The notes beneath the pieces are model-generated. The model saw only the letters and a program-made list of their open reading frames with translations, was not told the DNA's origin and did not search any database. From positions 1-14,246 of the forward strand of contig JAITCX010000038.1 of assembly GCA_031282945.1 (NCBI GenBank): DNA of 14,246 nucleotides, read 5' to 3'. Positions 1 to 5,694 of the stretch are shown piece by piece (position 1 is the first letter of the stretch; every line of letters starts with the position of its first letter). The stretch comes from Elusimicrobiota bacterium (lineage in GTDB: Bacteria; Elusimicrobiota; Endomicrobiia; Endomicrobiales; Endomicrobiaceae). The position numbers and the translations under genes were made by a program.

Positions 1-608
1 GCATAGATCAATTGAAAAAATTTAGGTTTTAAAGGTTTCGGCCTTAAATGTTTAGAAACCAAGTTAAAAAAAATAAAGATGTCTTTATCGCGCGGACCAT
101 AGACAGAGGACGGCCGCAAAATTGTCCAATCCACTTTTTTATCCAGCATTTCTTTCACAGCCTGCTCAGCCAAGAGTTTGCTTTTACCATAATCCGAAAT
201 TGGATTTGCTTTATCGGCAAGCGTTTTTGGAATTAAGCCGCCCGCAGGTCCCGCCGCCGCTTGCGATGAAATAAAAATAAATCTTTTAACGCCGCCCGCT
301 TTTAAAACAGCCTCACACATTTTTTTTGTATTGCCGACGTTTACATCGTAATATTGTTGGGGAGAGTTTGCCCGCAGCGCCCCCGCGCAGCAAATCACAA
401 TATCAATATTTTCTAGCGCTTTTACAAGCGACGGGACATCATCGCCTTGAGCGCGGAAAAAACTTAGCTTATCGGATTTTATAGACTCCAGCCAATTTAA
501 TCTGGAGCTTGGCCTAAGCAAACAACGCACATTGCAATCTTTGCTTAAAAGAAATTCTGTTAAAGAGCTGCCGATAAAACCGTTTGCGCCGGTAATTAAG
601 ACGTTCAT
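1..608 (-). CDS. Extended short-chain dehydrogenase / NAD-dependent epimerase (3' end cut off)
   Basis: The reading frame opens with ATG at 608-606 and stays open for about 202 residues to the window edge, so the C-terminus is missing. The N-terminus carries the Rossmann dinucleotide-binding motif TGANGFIG (residues 6-13), followed by a hydrophobic strand and CCAGA near residue 73, the serine strand FISSQ (about 112-116), the catalytic pair YGKSK (Tyr140, Lys144) and RPSSVYGP around 170. This order is that of the extended SDR superfamily (epimerases, dehydratases, dihydroflavonol-reductase-like enzymes). The substrate-binding C-terminal part is absent, so substrate cannot be deduced; it may be a nucleotide sugar, as for GalE or RmlB relatives, but this is a guess. 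The ATG overlaps the TGA of the preceding thyX by four bases (ATGA), which makes it the last visible gene of the purA-thyX operon. The family call is firm; the exact function is not. Confidence 0.88.
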   Translation of the reverse strand, partial: MNVLITGANGFIGSSLTEFLLSKDCNVRCLLRPSSRLNWLESIKSDKLSFFRAQGDDVPSLVKALENIDIVICCAGALRANSPQQYYDVNVGNTKKMCEAVLKAGGVKRFIFISSQAAAGPAGGLIPKTLADKANPISDYGKSKLLAEQAVKEMLDKKVDWTILRPSSVYGPRDKDIFIFFNLVSKHLRPKPLKPKFFQLIY

Positions 609-1285
609 AGCGTTTGCAAAAATTCTTTTTTATAGGGATTGCCGCAAGGCTTTACTTCAGGACAATGCCCCCTTATGCAGCCCGGACCAGCATCTTCAAA
701 AAGTATCGGCGCTATTTCTTTTGCAAGCTTTAACATATGCCAAGCCAGATCCCTTATTTCCCATTGGGAACGGCGGCAGCATCTAATTGCAAAAAAATGT
801 CTTAGCTCGCGCGCATTCATAGAAACGATTATATTGGTGGCAACGGCATTTGGCAAAACAAAACGCGCATCCTCTTTGATTATGCCCGCCTCTAAAAGCT
901 CGGCGTAAACTTGATAGGCGTTTAATATAAAAGAATTGTATTTTTTCAAAATTTTTTCATCAGATGCGATAGACGGCGGCACAACAAATTCTGGAACAGA
1001 CGCCTTAACATATCTTTGGCTTTGCACAGAAAAAGAAGCGAGTCTATGGCGGGTCATTTGCGCAAGCAGCGCCCTTGAAACATGAGAAATGGAAAATGTG
1101 AAATTTGCATGTTCTAAAATGGAGTGGTGGCCGGAAGCAATCACATATTTCAATAATTTCTCGCATTTCTCCTCAGACATTTCCAGTTCCAAAGCTTCTA
1201 GCCCGATATCGCTATAACACATTCTGCTCGCCAACGCGCATGTTCTTTGAGGATCTTTTGTATATTTAATTAGTTCGACTTTCAT
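605..1285 (-). CDS. thyX: Flavin-dependent thymidylate synthase ThyX
   Basis: The 226-residue product makes dTMP from dUMP in the cytoplasm, using methylene-tetrahydrofolate as carbon donor and FAD/NADPH for reduction; it replaces the unrelated ThyA. The ThyX signature RHR-X7-S is intact: RHR at residues 79-81 and Ser89 within RHRLASFSVQSQRY. Also present are the SGHHSILEH segment (51-59), characteristic of the N-terminal FAD/dUMP-binding half, the ARFVLPN block (140-146) and the NARELRHFFAIR block (about 157-168), which supplies substrate-contacting arginines. The length is normal for the family. The start ATG (1285-1283) overlaps the purA stop as ATGA, and its own TGA overlaps the start of the SDR gene, so it is translationally coupled on both sides. 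ThyX use implies that the cell may lack a ThyA/DHFR-type thymidylate cycle, which is an inference from family biology. Confidence 0.97.
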   Translation of the reverse strand: MKVELIKYTKDPQRTCALASRMCYSDIGLEALELEMSEEKCEKLLKYVIASGHHSILEHANFTFSISHVSRALLAQMTRHRLASFSVQSQRYVKASVPEFVVPPSIASDEKILKKYNSFILNAYQVYAELLEAGIIKEDARFVLPNAVATNIIVSMNARELRHFFAIRCCRRSQWEIRDLAWHMLKLAKEIAPILFEDAGPGCIRGHCPEVKPCGNPYKKEFLQTL

Positions 1286-2571
1286 AATAATTTTACACCT
1301 TTTTTTATGGCGATTGTCTCCTGCCTTTTGGGTCCATATGAAAGGAAACTGATTGGCGCCTGCGCTAATTTTTCAAGCCTTAAAATATAATTTTTGGCAT
1401 TTTTGGGGAGGTCTGCAAAACTTTTTATTTTTGAAATTGACTCTTCAAAACCCGGCATTGTCTCATAAACTGGTTTTGCATTTTTTTCAATAATTCTGGA
1501 AGCTGGAAATTCAGTATAAGTTTTACCCTTATATTTATAAGCGGTGCAAATTTTTATTTCTTTTATGCCGCGCATACAATCCAATTTTGTCAAGAGCAAA
1601 TTTTGTATTCCATTAACCCTCACGCTGTGGCGCACCACAACGGCGTCAAACCATCCGCACCGTCTTGGACGGCCGGTTGTAGCGCCGAATTCCGCTCCTT
1701 GCTGACGGAGATACTCGCCTGTTTTATCAAACAATTCTGTGACAAAGGGACCTTCGCCCACGCGTGTTGTATAAGCTTTGACAACGCCTAAAACGCTAGA
1801 TATTTTGTCGGGGCCAATGCCCGCGCCGGTGCAGGCTCCGCCTGCAACAGGATTTGAGGATGTGACAAAGGGATAGGTGCCGGTGTCTAAATCTAAAAGA
1901 GACCCTTGCGCGCTTTCAAATAAAATTTTTTTATTTTTTTTAATAGCTTCATCTATCATGAGGCTTGTGTCGCAAACGAAAGGCTTTAAAAATTTGACGA
2001 GATCTTTTCTATCGCGGCAAATATCGCTTTTTAATTTTTTTATATTTACGCCGCTAGCCGAAAGCAAAGCGAGCTTATCGCTTAAAGCATTATCTAAGAG
2101 ATCTTCAAAATTTTCATCCTCTAAATAATCAATCACCCTTATACCGATTCTCTTAGCTTTATCGGCATAAGCTGGCCCTATTCCGCGCCCAGTGGTGCCG
2201 ATTTTAATTGCGCCTTGCTCGGAAACTTTGTCCACTAAAATATGATATGGCAAAACAACGTGGGCTTGTTGGCTTATAAAAAGTCTGCCTGTGACAGAAA
2301 TCTTTTTGCTCTTTAAAAATTCCACTTCCTCTTTTAAAGATTTTATATCCACTACTACGCCGTTGCCGATTAAACAAAATTTATTTTTAAACAAAATTCC
2401 TGAGGGAATGAGATGCAGCGCAAAAGGAGTATTTTCATAAATAAGCGTATGGCCTGCATTGTTGCCGCCTTGATATCTGACGACATAATCCGCTTTTTGC
2501 GCAAAAAAATCTACCACCTTCCCCTTGCCTTCATCACCCCATTGGGTTCCTAATACTAATAAAGTTTTCAT
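1282..2571 (-). CDS. purA: Adenylosuccinate synthetase PurA
   Basis: The 429-residue protein catalyses the GTP-dependent joining of IMP and aspartate to adenylosuccinate, the committed step from IMP to AMP. All landmarks are in place: the P-loop GDEGKGK at residues 12-18 with catalytic Asp13, GHT with catalytic His41, the IMP-contacting GTTGRGIGPAY (125-135), and the aspartate/GTP loop ATTGRPRRCGWFD (297-309). The C-terminus ends at about the usual length of 425-430. The start is supported by a GAGG ribosome-binding site eight bases upstream of the ATG and by the protein beginning directly with the beta-strand before the P-loop. It heads the minus-strand operon purA-thyX-SDR with 4-base overlaps. 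Its upstream region holds the hairpin array at 2619-2790, which would lie in or near its leader if the promoter is further upstream. Confidence 0.98.
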   Translation of the reverse strand: MKTLLVLGTQWGDEGKGKVVDFFAQKADYVVRYQGGNNAGHTLIYENTPFALHLIPSGILFKNKFCLIGNGVVVDIKSLKEEVEFLKSKKISVTGRLFISQQAHVVLPYHILVDKVSEQGAIKIGTTGRGIGPAYADKAKRIGIRVIDYLEDENFEDLLDNALSDKLALLSASGVNIKKLKSDICRDRKDLVKFLKPFVCDTSLMIDEAIKKNKKILFESAQGSLLDLDTGTYPFVTSSNPVAGGACTGAGIGPDKISSVLGVVKAYTTRVGEGPFVTELFDKTGEYLRQQGAEFGATTGRPRRCGWFDAVVVRHSVRVNGIQNLLLTKLDCMRGIKEIKICTAYKYKGKTYTEFPASRIIEKNAKPVYETMPGFEESISKIKSFADLPKNAKNYILRLEKLAQAPISFLSYGPKRQETIAIKKGVKLL

Positions 2572-2618
2572 TTAATTTGCCTCATGTTTTATTTTTTTCA
2601 CCTACAATTTTTCCTTTT

Positions 2619-2790
2619 CTCTTTTATAAAAAAGAGCTTGAAATTATTTCTCTTTTGAAAAAGAGAAACAGAAAACTAACGGCACTTAAAACCTTATTCT
2701 CTCTTTCAAAAAGAGAGACAGAAATTTTTTTAACAAAAGAAATAAAAAACGACACATGCAACTTGTTTCTCTTTTCTATAAAAGAGAAAC
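2619..2790. repeat. Array of four CTCTTT/AAAGAG hairpins with conserved flank
   Basis: Four short inverted repeats follow each other: 2619-2636 (CTCTTTT, 4-base loop, AAAAGAG), 2647-2668 (TTTCTCTTTT with its complement), 2699-2717 (CTCTCTTT/AAAGAGAG) and 2765-2790 (a perfect 11-base stem starting GTTTCTCTTTT, 4-base loop). The last three are each followed by ACAGAAA. The flank of the second copy (AAAGAGAAACAGAAAACTAA...) and that of the fourth match over about 40 bases with few differences, so this is a dispersed direct repeat containing a hairpin, not just chance AT palindromes. Centre-to-centre distances are unequal (about 30, 50 and 70). It lies between purA and the palindromic element, and read leftward it is the purA leader side. 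Function is unknown: transcript-end structures, protein binding and decayed repeat copies are all possible. Confidence 0.7.
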
Positions 2791-2832
2791 AGAAAATTAA
2801 CGCTCTTTAAACTAATTTCTTTTTATTTTTTT

Positions 2833-3044
2833 GCGCTACCTTTTAGTTTTGCGGCGCCGCGCTTGCGAAAATTTTTTTCGCCCCCGCGCCGACTCTACTT
2901 TTGACGTGACTGACAGCAGTCTGTACTGTCACGCCCGCGTGGGTGAGGGCAAAGGAAACTTCCAGTTCCCTTGCCCTCTTGGCGAAAAAAATTTCTCGCA
3001 TAGCAGCGCTTACGCTTCGCTACGCCGCAAAACCAAAAGAGCGC
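2833..3044. repeat. 212-base GC-rich composite palindrome (MITE-like or structured RNA)
   Basis: The left arm 2833-2882 and the right arm 2981-3044 are imperfect reverse complements. The outermost blocks are GCGCT...TTTT(A/G)GTTTTGCGGCG, on the left at 2833-2856 and, complemented, at 3022-3044. The innermost block is AATTTTTTTCGCC (left, 2870-2882) against GGCGAAAAAAATT (2981-2993). The right arm has about 15 additional bases (near 3005-3020). Between the arms lie two further hairpins: GTGAC...GTCAC at 2906-2932, and a strong stem at 2945-2957/2966-2978 (13 pairs, one mismatch, starting GAGGGCAA). The segment is much richer in G and C than its surroundings. This shape fits a small non-autonomous repeat with terminal inverted repeats, or a branched RNA. 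I saw no transposase, no clear target-site duplication and no motif of a known RNA family. Confidence 0.7.
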
Positions 3045-3369
3045 GGGAAAAGGTACGACACGACAAAGACAACAACGCCAACAGCAAAACAACTCTCGCC
3101 CCAAAATTATTTTTTTAACTATTCAATTCTATTTTTAAACTTCAACTTTTTTGCGTTTCTAAATCATGCGCATCGCGAATCTCTAAAACTTAACGCATCT
3201 GCAAATCGTTTTGGAAATAATCAAACATTTGATTTTGTTGGGCGGGAATTTGAAATTGAGTTTGGACCGGAAAGCCTTGCGCAAAAACTATTTGAACGAA
3301 CTTAGAAAAATTAAAATGCAAAGATATTTTAAATGCGTTAAAAATTTGGAGGTTTTGGAGTGGAAAACT
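3045..3369. other. Intergenic stretch with no supported gene
   Basis: This stretch separates the palindromic element from the end of the small membrane-protein gene. The part nearest the palindrome (3045-3105) is rich in A and C with few T, and from about 3106 it returns to ordinary AT-rich sequence. Several frames on both strands stay open for 40-120 codons, but none has a ribosome-binding site, a recognisable product or a homologous-looking neighbour, and they contradict each other by overlapping. I see no tRNA, terminator or promoter that I would defend. Confidence 0.5.
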
Positions 3370-3684
3370 TCACTTTGCTGCCGCTATAATATTTATCAAA
3401 ACAGCGAGAAATAAATTAATAGCATATATCGTATATCTCTCATTTTTATTTTCTACGCTTACAGATTTAAAATATCTATAAGCTAAATATGCCAAAATCA
3501 TCAAGAAAATTGGATAGACATAAATACGATATAGTGGACTATATCTAAACGCACTCATAAAACTTTCTTCTGGGAAAATTATATGATTGAAATTTATAAA
3601 TGTTCCCAAATACACTAATATCCAAAATATTATTGCAAATATATTTTCTCTAAAAATTCTCTTTATTGTTTTATTAATATCCAT
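3370..3684 (-). CDS. Small integral membrane protein of duplicated module (copy B)
   Basis: The family is not recognised. The 104-residue protein has a basic N-terminus and about three membrane segments (residues 15-33, 54-70, 84-101). It is clearly paralogous to the 104-residue product at 4489-4803: shared blocks are IKRIF(R/K)ENI, IFWIL.YL, YPI...YLAYRYFK and ERYTIYAINL.LA.LIN, spread along the whole length. The ATG is preceded by AGGAG at a good distance (TAGGAGTTTTATATG), so the start is secure. It lies 46 bases downstream of its partner gene A, and a 9-base inverted repeat sits in the gap. Composition is strikingly AT-rich compared with purA or the fts genes. No catalytic-looking residues are evident; conserved charged residues around the second loop (ERY, YRYFK) are the only candidates for function. 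That it is a real gene is likely from the conserved duplication. Confidence 0.8.
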   Translation of the reverse strand: MDINKTIKRIFRENIFAIIFWILVYLGTFINFNHIIFPEESFMSAFRYSPLYRIYVYPIFLMILAYLAYRYFKSVSVENKNERYTIYAINLFLAVLINIIAAAK

Positions 3685-3704
3685 ATAAAACTCCTACATT
3701 ATAC

Positions 3705-3729
3705 CTTTCTAATTAATAATATTAGAAAG
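3705..3729. repeat. Inverted repeat between genes A and B
   Basis: CTTTCTAAT (3705-3713) and ATTAGAAAG (3721-3729) form a perfect 9-base stem with a 7-base AT loop, lying just after the stop codon of gene A and before the ribosome-binding site of gene B. It could serve as an mRNA-processing or stability hairpin, or as an operator. The corresponding junction of the other copy of the module (4800-4803) has no gap at all, so the hairpin is specific to this copy. The half-site CTTTCTAA recurs at 5528-5535 upstream of gene A'. Confidence 0.5.
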
Positions 3730-3730
3730 A

Positions 3731-4408
3731 CTAGAGATTCCACCAATCCACATATATAAATCCTATCGTGCATTGCCTAATCAACAACAATATAAAAATT
3801 GCGCTCTCAATGCCAATAATCCATATATATTTTTCTATTAAACCATCAATATTTTTAAAGATGACAACACTCAATAATCCAATAATAACTATAAGAGTTA
3901 AATCTAATGGTAAGATATTTACAGCAATTATAAATCTTATTAGTAAATATAAAAATAATATATGTAAAAACATTAAGGTCATTTCAATGCTTTTTTGACG
4001 TTTCATCAACATAAAAATAATAATTTCAATTACGGGCGAAATTATTAGAAGCCACATTACGCCTTTTCCCAAATAATAAGACGCCTTATTAAATTTTTCT
4101 ATTTGCAAAATTGGAGGGTAATTTTTTAGCATATACTTAAAATCATAATCATAGATACCTATTTTATCAATATAGTCAACCATAAGTATCAAAATTATAA
4201 TCTGGAGAAATAACAATGACATCTCAATTACTCTTTTTTCTTTAACTCTAGGAACTGTAAATAAACATATTATTGGCAGAAAATAGAGAGGAAACCAATA
4301 CTTACCTCCTATAGATGATATAAATAACAATATAAAAAATTGAACATATATAATTATTTTTTCCCATAATGTTTTTTTGGTTTTATCAACTTTTTCCATT
4401 ATGTTCAT
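3731..4408 (-). CDS. Polytopic membrane protein of duplicated module (copy A)
   Basis: The family is not recognised. Read from ATG at 4408, the 225-residue protein is very hydrophobic, with about seven predicted membrane segments and a roughly 35-residue polar loop in the middle (residues about 80-115). It is paralogous to the product at 4800-5495: shared blocks are KTLWE, GG.YW.P.YFLPI.CL, (I/F)(E/D)(M/V)SLLF.QII, PV(I/V)E...FMLMKR, IEM.LMFLHI.FLYLL and FKNI(D/N)G.IEKY..IIGI. The membrane hairpin around KEKRVIEMSLLFLQII (about 56-71) recurs internally as KRQKSIEMTLMFLHIL (about 136-151), and FKNIDGLIEKY near 184 resembles it again, suggesting growth by internal duplication. An ATG three bases further upstream (4411) is possible. 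4408 is preferred because GGAGG is then five bases away and the N-terminus MNIMEK matches MDIMAK of the paralogue. Confidence 0.8.
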   Translation of the reverse strand: MNIMEKVDKTKKTLWEKIIIYVQFFILLFISSIGGKYWFPLYFLPIICLFTVPRVKEKRVIEMSLLFLQIIILILMVDYIDKIGIYDYDFKYMLKNYPPILQIEKFNKASYYLGKGVMWLLIISPVIEIIIFMLMKRQKSIEMTLMFLHILFLYLLIRFIIAVNILPLDLTLIVIIGLLSVVIFKNIDGLIEKYIWIIGIESAIFILLLIRQCTIGFIYVDWWNL

Positions 4409-4434
4409 CATTGCCTCCGCTTAATAAAATTATA
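4409..4434 (-). promoter_or_regulatory. Leader of gene A: TATAAT box and GGAGG ribosome-binding site
   Basis: On the minus strand a TATAAT (4434-4429) lies 20 bases before the ATG at 4408, and GGAGG lies five bases before it. The same arrangement (TATAATTTT, then G-rich Shine-Dalgarno, then CAATG) with the same TATAAT-to-ATG distance stands before gene A' (5521-5516), so the leader was duplicated with the gene. A weak TTGAGG is found 15 bases upstream of this TATAAT. If it is a promoter, the transcript leader would be very short. Confidence 0.4.
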
Positions 4435-4488
4435 ATTGCTAATCATATTCCTCAAAAGTCATCAAGATATAACTCAACAATGTATAAG

Positions 4489-4803
4489 TCAGCGATAAAT
4501 ACCTTTATTTATCAAAATAGCAAGTAGTAAATTGATAGCGTATATTGTATATCTCTCCCCTTTATTTTTTGTAGTTATCACTTTAAAATATCTATATGCC
4601 AAATATGAAAAAAGCATAATGGGAATTGGATATATATATTGATGATATATGAGGCTGTAACCGTTTTTACAATCCAACATGTATTTTTCAAATGGAGTAA
4701 GCGTATAAATAATTCTATTTATTCCATATAAATATATCAGTATCCAAAATATTGCCGCAATTATATTTTCCTTAAAAATTCTTTTTATAATTTTCATAAT
4801 CAA
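4489..4803 (-). CDS. Small integral membrane protein of duplicated module (copy B')
   Basis: The family is not recognised; this is the paralogue of the 104-residue product at 3370-3684, with the same three-membrane-segment plan and conserved blocks (IKRIF, ENI, YPI, YLAYRYFK, ERYTIYAINL). The start is ambiguous. TTG at 4803-4801 overlaps the TGA of gene A' as TTGA and gives the length closest to copy B. ATG at 4797-4795 lies two codons later and is the more usual codon. No Shine-Dalgarno sequence is visible before either, so translation probably depends on ribosomes finishing gene A'. Copy B, in contrast, has its own strong ribosome-binding site. The middle loop (residues about 32-55) differs most from copy B, which suggests it is the part that varies in specificity, though this is inference from a single pair. 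Confidence 0.8.
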   Translation of the reverse strand: MIMKIIKRIFKENIIAAIFWILIYLYGINRIIYTLTPFEKYMLDCKNGYSLIYHQYIYPIPIMLFSYLAYRYFKVITTKNKGERYTIYAINLLLAILINKGIYR

Positions 4804-5495
4804 TATAGAATCGCAATTGTGCTGTAATTAAGTAATAATATTACAGACAAAATACAATCAATGCCAATAATTGTCATATATTTTTCTATTTTCCCATTGA
4901 TATTTTTAAAAACAAGCATATTTATTAATCCAGTAAAAATTATAATTAAATCAATATTGGAACATAAAAAATCAGTAACATAGCTATAATCGCCCATAAC
5001 AAATATAAAGCTTAATAATAAATACAAAAATATTATATGCAAAAACATTAATAACATTTCAATGGCTTTTCGGCGTTTCATTAACATAAAAGCAATAAAT
5101 TCAACAATGGGTAAAATTACCATAACCCATATTATACTTGTAGATAAAATCGTTTTATCATAACTTTTTATGTTTAAAGCACCATCTATTTTGGCTATTT
5201 GCAACATCCACTCCCGTAAAGATCTCTCATCATCAAAATTGGATGTCTGGGGAATATACTGAAACACCAATATCAGCGCTATAATTTGAAAAAACAGCAA
5301 TGATACATCAAACAATCTTTTATCTTTAGCTTTAAAAATCACTGATAAGCATAATATCGGCAGAAAATAAAAAGGCGCCCAATAACTGCCGCCAAATAAA
5401 GATAATATAATTAACAATATAAAAATCAGCGCATATACCGCCGCAGTTTCCCATAATGTTTTTTGGGTTGAATTTATTTTTGCCATTATATCCAT
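4800..5495 (-). CDS. Polytopic membrane protein of duplicated module (copy A')
   Basis: The family is not recognised. The 231-residue protein has about seven hydrophobic segments (near residues 17-34, 38-54, 61-80, 120-139, 144-166, 181-197, 206-225) and a polar, charged loop between the third and fourth (about 81-117) that is poorly conserved against copy A. The internal repeat seen in copy A is present here too: KDKRLFDVSLLFFQ (57-70) and KRRKAIEMLLMFLH (140-153), with FKNINGKIEKY at about 196-206 as a weaker third copy. The start ATG (5495) has a GGGAGGGG Shine-Dalgarno sequence a few bases upstream. It is the first gene of the four-gene minus-strand run A'-B'-A-B and diverges from queF, with about 200 bases shared between the two promoters. 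The AT-rich composition sets the run apart from both flanking operons, hinting at acquisition or relaxed selection. Confidence 0.82.
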   Translation of the reverse strand: MDIMAKINSTQKTLWETAAVYALIFILLIILSLFGGSYWAPFYFLPILCLSVIFKAKDKRLFDVSLLFFQIIALILVFQYIPQTSNFDDERSLREWMLQIAKIDGALNIKSYDKTILSTSIIWVMVILPIVEFIAFMLMKRRKAIEMLLMFLHIIFLYLLLSFIFVMGDYSYVTDFLCSNIDLIIIFTGLINMLVFKNINGKIEKYMTIIGIDCILSVILLLNYSTIAILY

Positions 5496-5584
5496 TGTCC
5501 CCTCCCGTCAAGAAAATTATATTTAATCTTTCTAACATATTTTTATATGGTTTACATCTCTAAATATTCACTTATTTTATTATA
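5496..5584 (-). promoter_or_regulatory. Leader and candidate promoters of the A'-B'-A-B run
   Basis: Two TATAAT hexamers face leftward: 5584-5579, with a poor -35 candidate (GTTAAG about 16 bases upstream), and 5521-5516, which sits 20 bases before the ATG exactly as in the second copy of the module. The latter is followed by a strong GGGAGGGG ribosome-binding site. CATAT/ATATG (5537-5550) is a small AT palindrome between them. Which hexamer is used cannot be decided from sequence. Confidence 0.4.
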
Positions 5585-5631
5585 TCTTGCTTTCATATGT
5601 CTTAACTTAACCCCTACCAAAAAAAATAAGG

Positions 5632-5685
5632 TATAATTATAGAGTATGAAAAAACATATAAAATCCCAACCTCAAATAAAAGGAG
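5632..5685 (+). promoter_or_regulatory. Promoter -10 and ribosome-binding site of queF and the downstream cluster
   Basis: A perfect TATAAT at 5632-5637, with only a weak -35 upstream (TTAACC at 5607-5612, 19-base spacing), precedes a roughly 50-base leader ending in AAAGGAG (5679-5685), nine bases before the queF ATG. No other comparably good promoter was seen before the mur/fts genes, so this site may drive the whole cluster. I looked for a preQ1 riboswitch in the leader and did not find one. Confidence 0.5.
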
Positions 5686-5694
5686 CCTATTTAA

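Noticed and set aside
2619..2790. CRISPR array interpretation of the CTCTTT/AAAGAG repeats
   Set aside because: Only three or four unequal units with irregular spacing and differing stems; no uniform spacers and no cas genes in the window.
2833..3044. Insertion sequence
   Set aside because: Inverted ends are present but there is no transposase frame and no convincing target duplication; kept only as a possible non-autonomous repeat.
2895..3305. Overlapping open frames on both strands across the palindrome (plus 2943-3305, minus 2895-3104)
   Set aside because: They read through a long inverted repeat, which keeps frames open on both strands by symmetry; no ribosome-binding site and no protein-like or family pattern.
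3190..3372. About 59 further in-frame codons, Gln-rich, after the TGA of gene B (possible read-through or UGA recoding)
   Set aside because: The paralogue B' ends at the same place without such an extension, and purA, thyX and other genes in the window use stops normally; a chance open frame is simpler.
3211..3414. Plus-strand frame of 67 codons (TTG start) reaching into gene B
   Set aside because: No ribosome-binding site; it runs antisense into the conserved end of gene B and conflicts with other open frames of the same stretch.
3370..5495. Toxin/immunity, phage or defence assignment for the A/B membrane module
   Set aside because: No toxin, nuclease, peptidase, ATPase or recombinase gene accompanies it; hydrophobic paralogues alone do not show such a role.
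5638..5694. preQ1 riboswitch in front of queF
   Set aside because: The leader is short and A-rich; I found neither the C-rich loop and A-rich tail pseudoknot pattern nor a stem that would fit preQ1-I.
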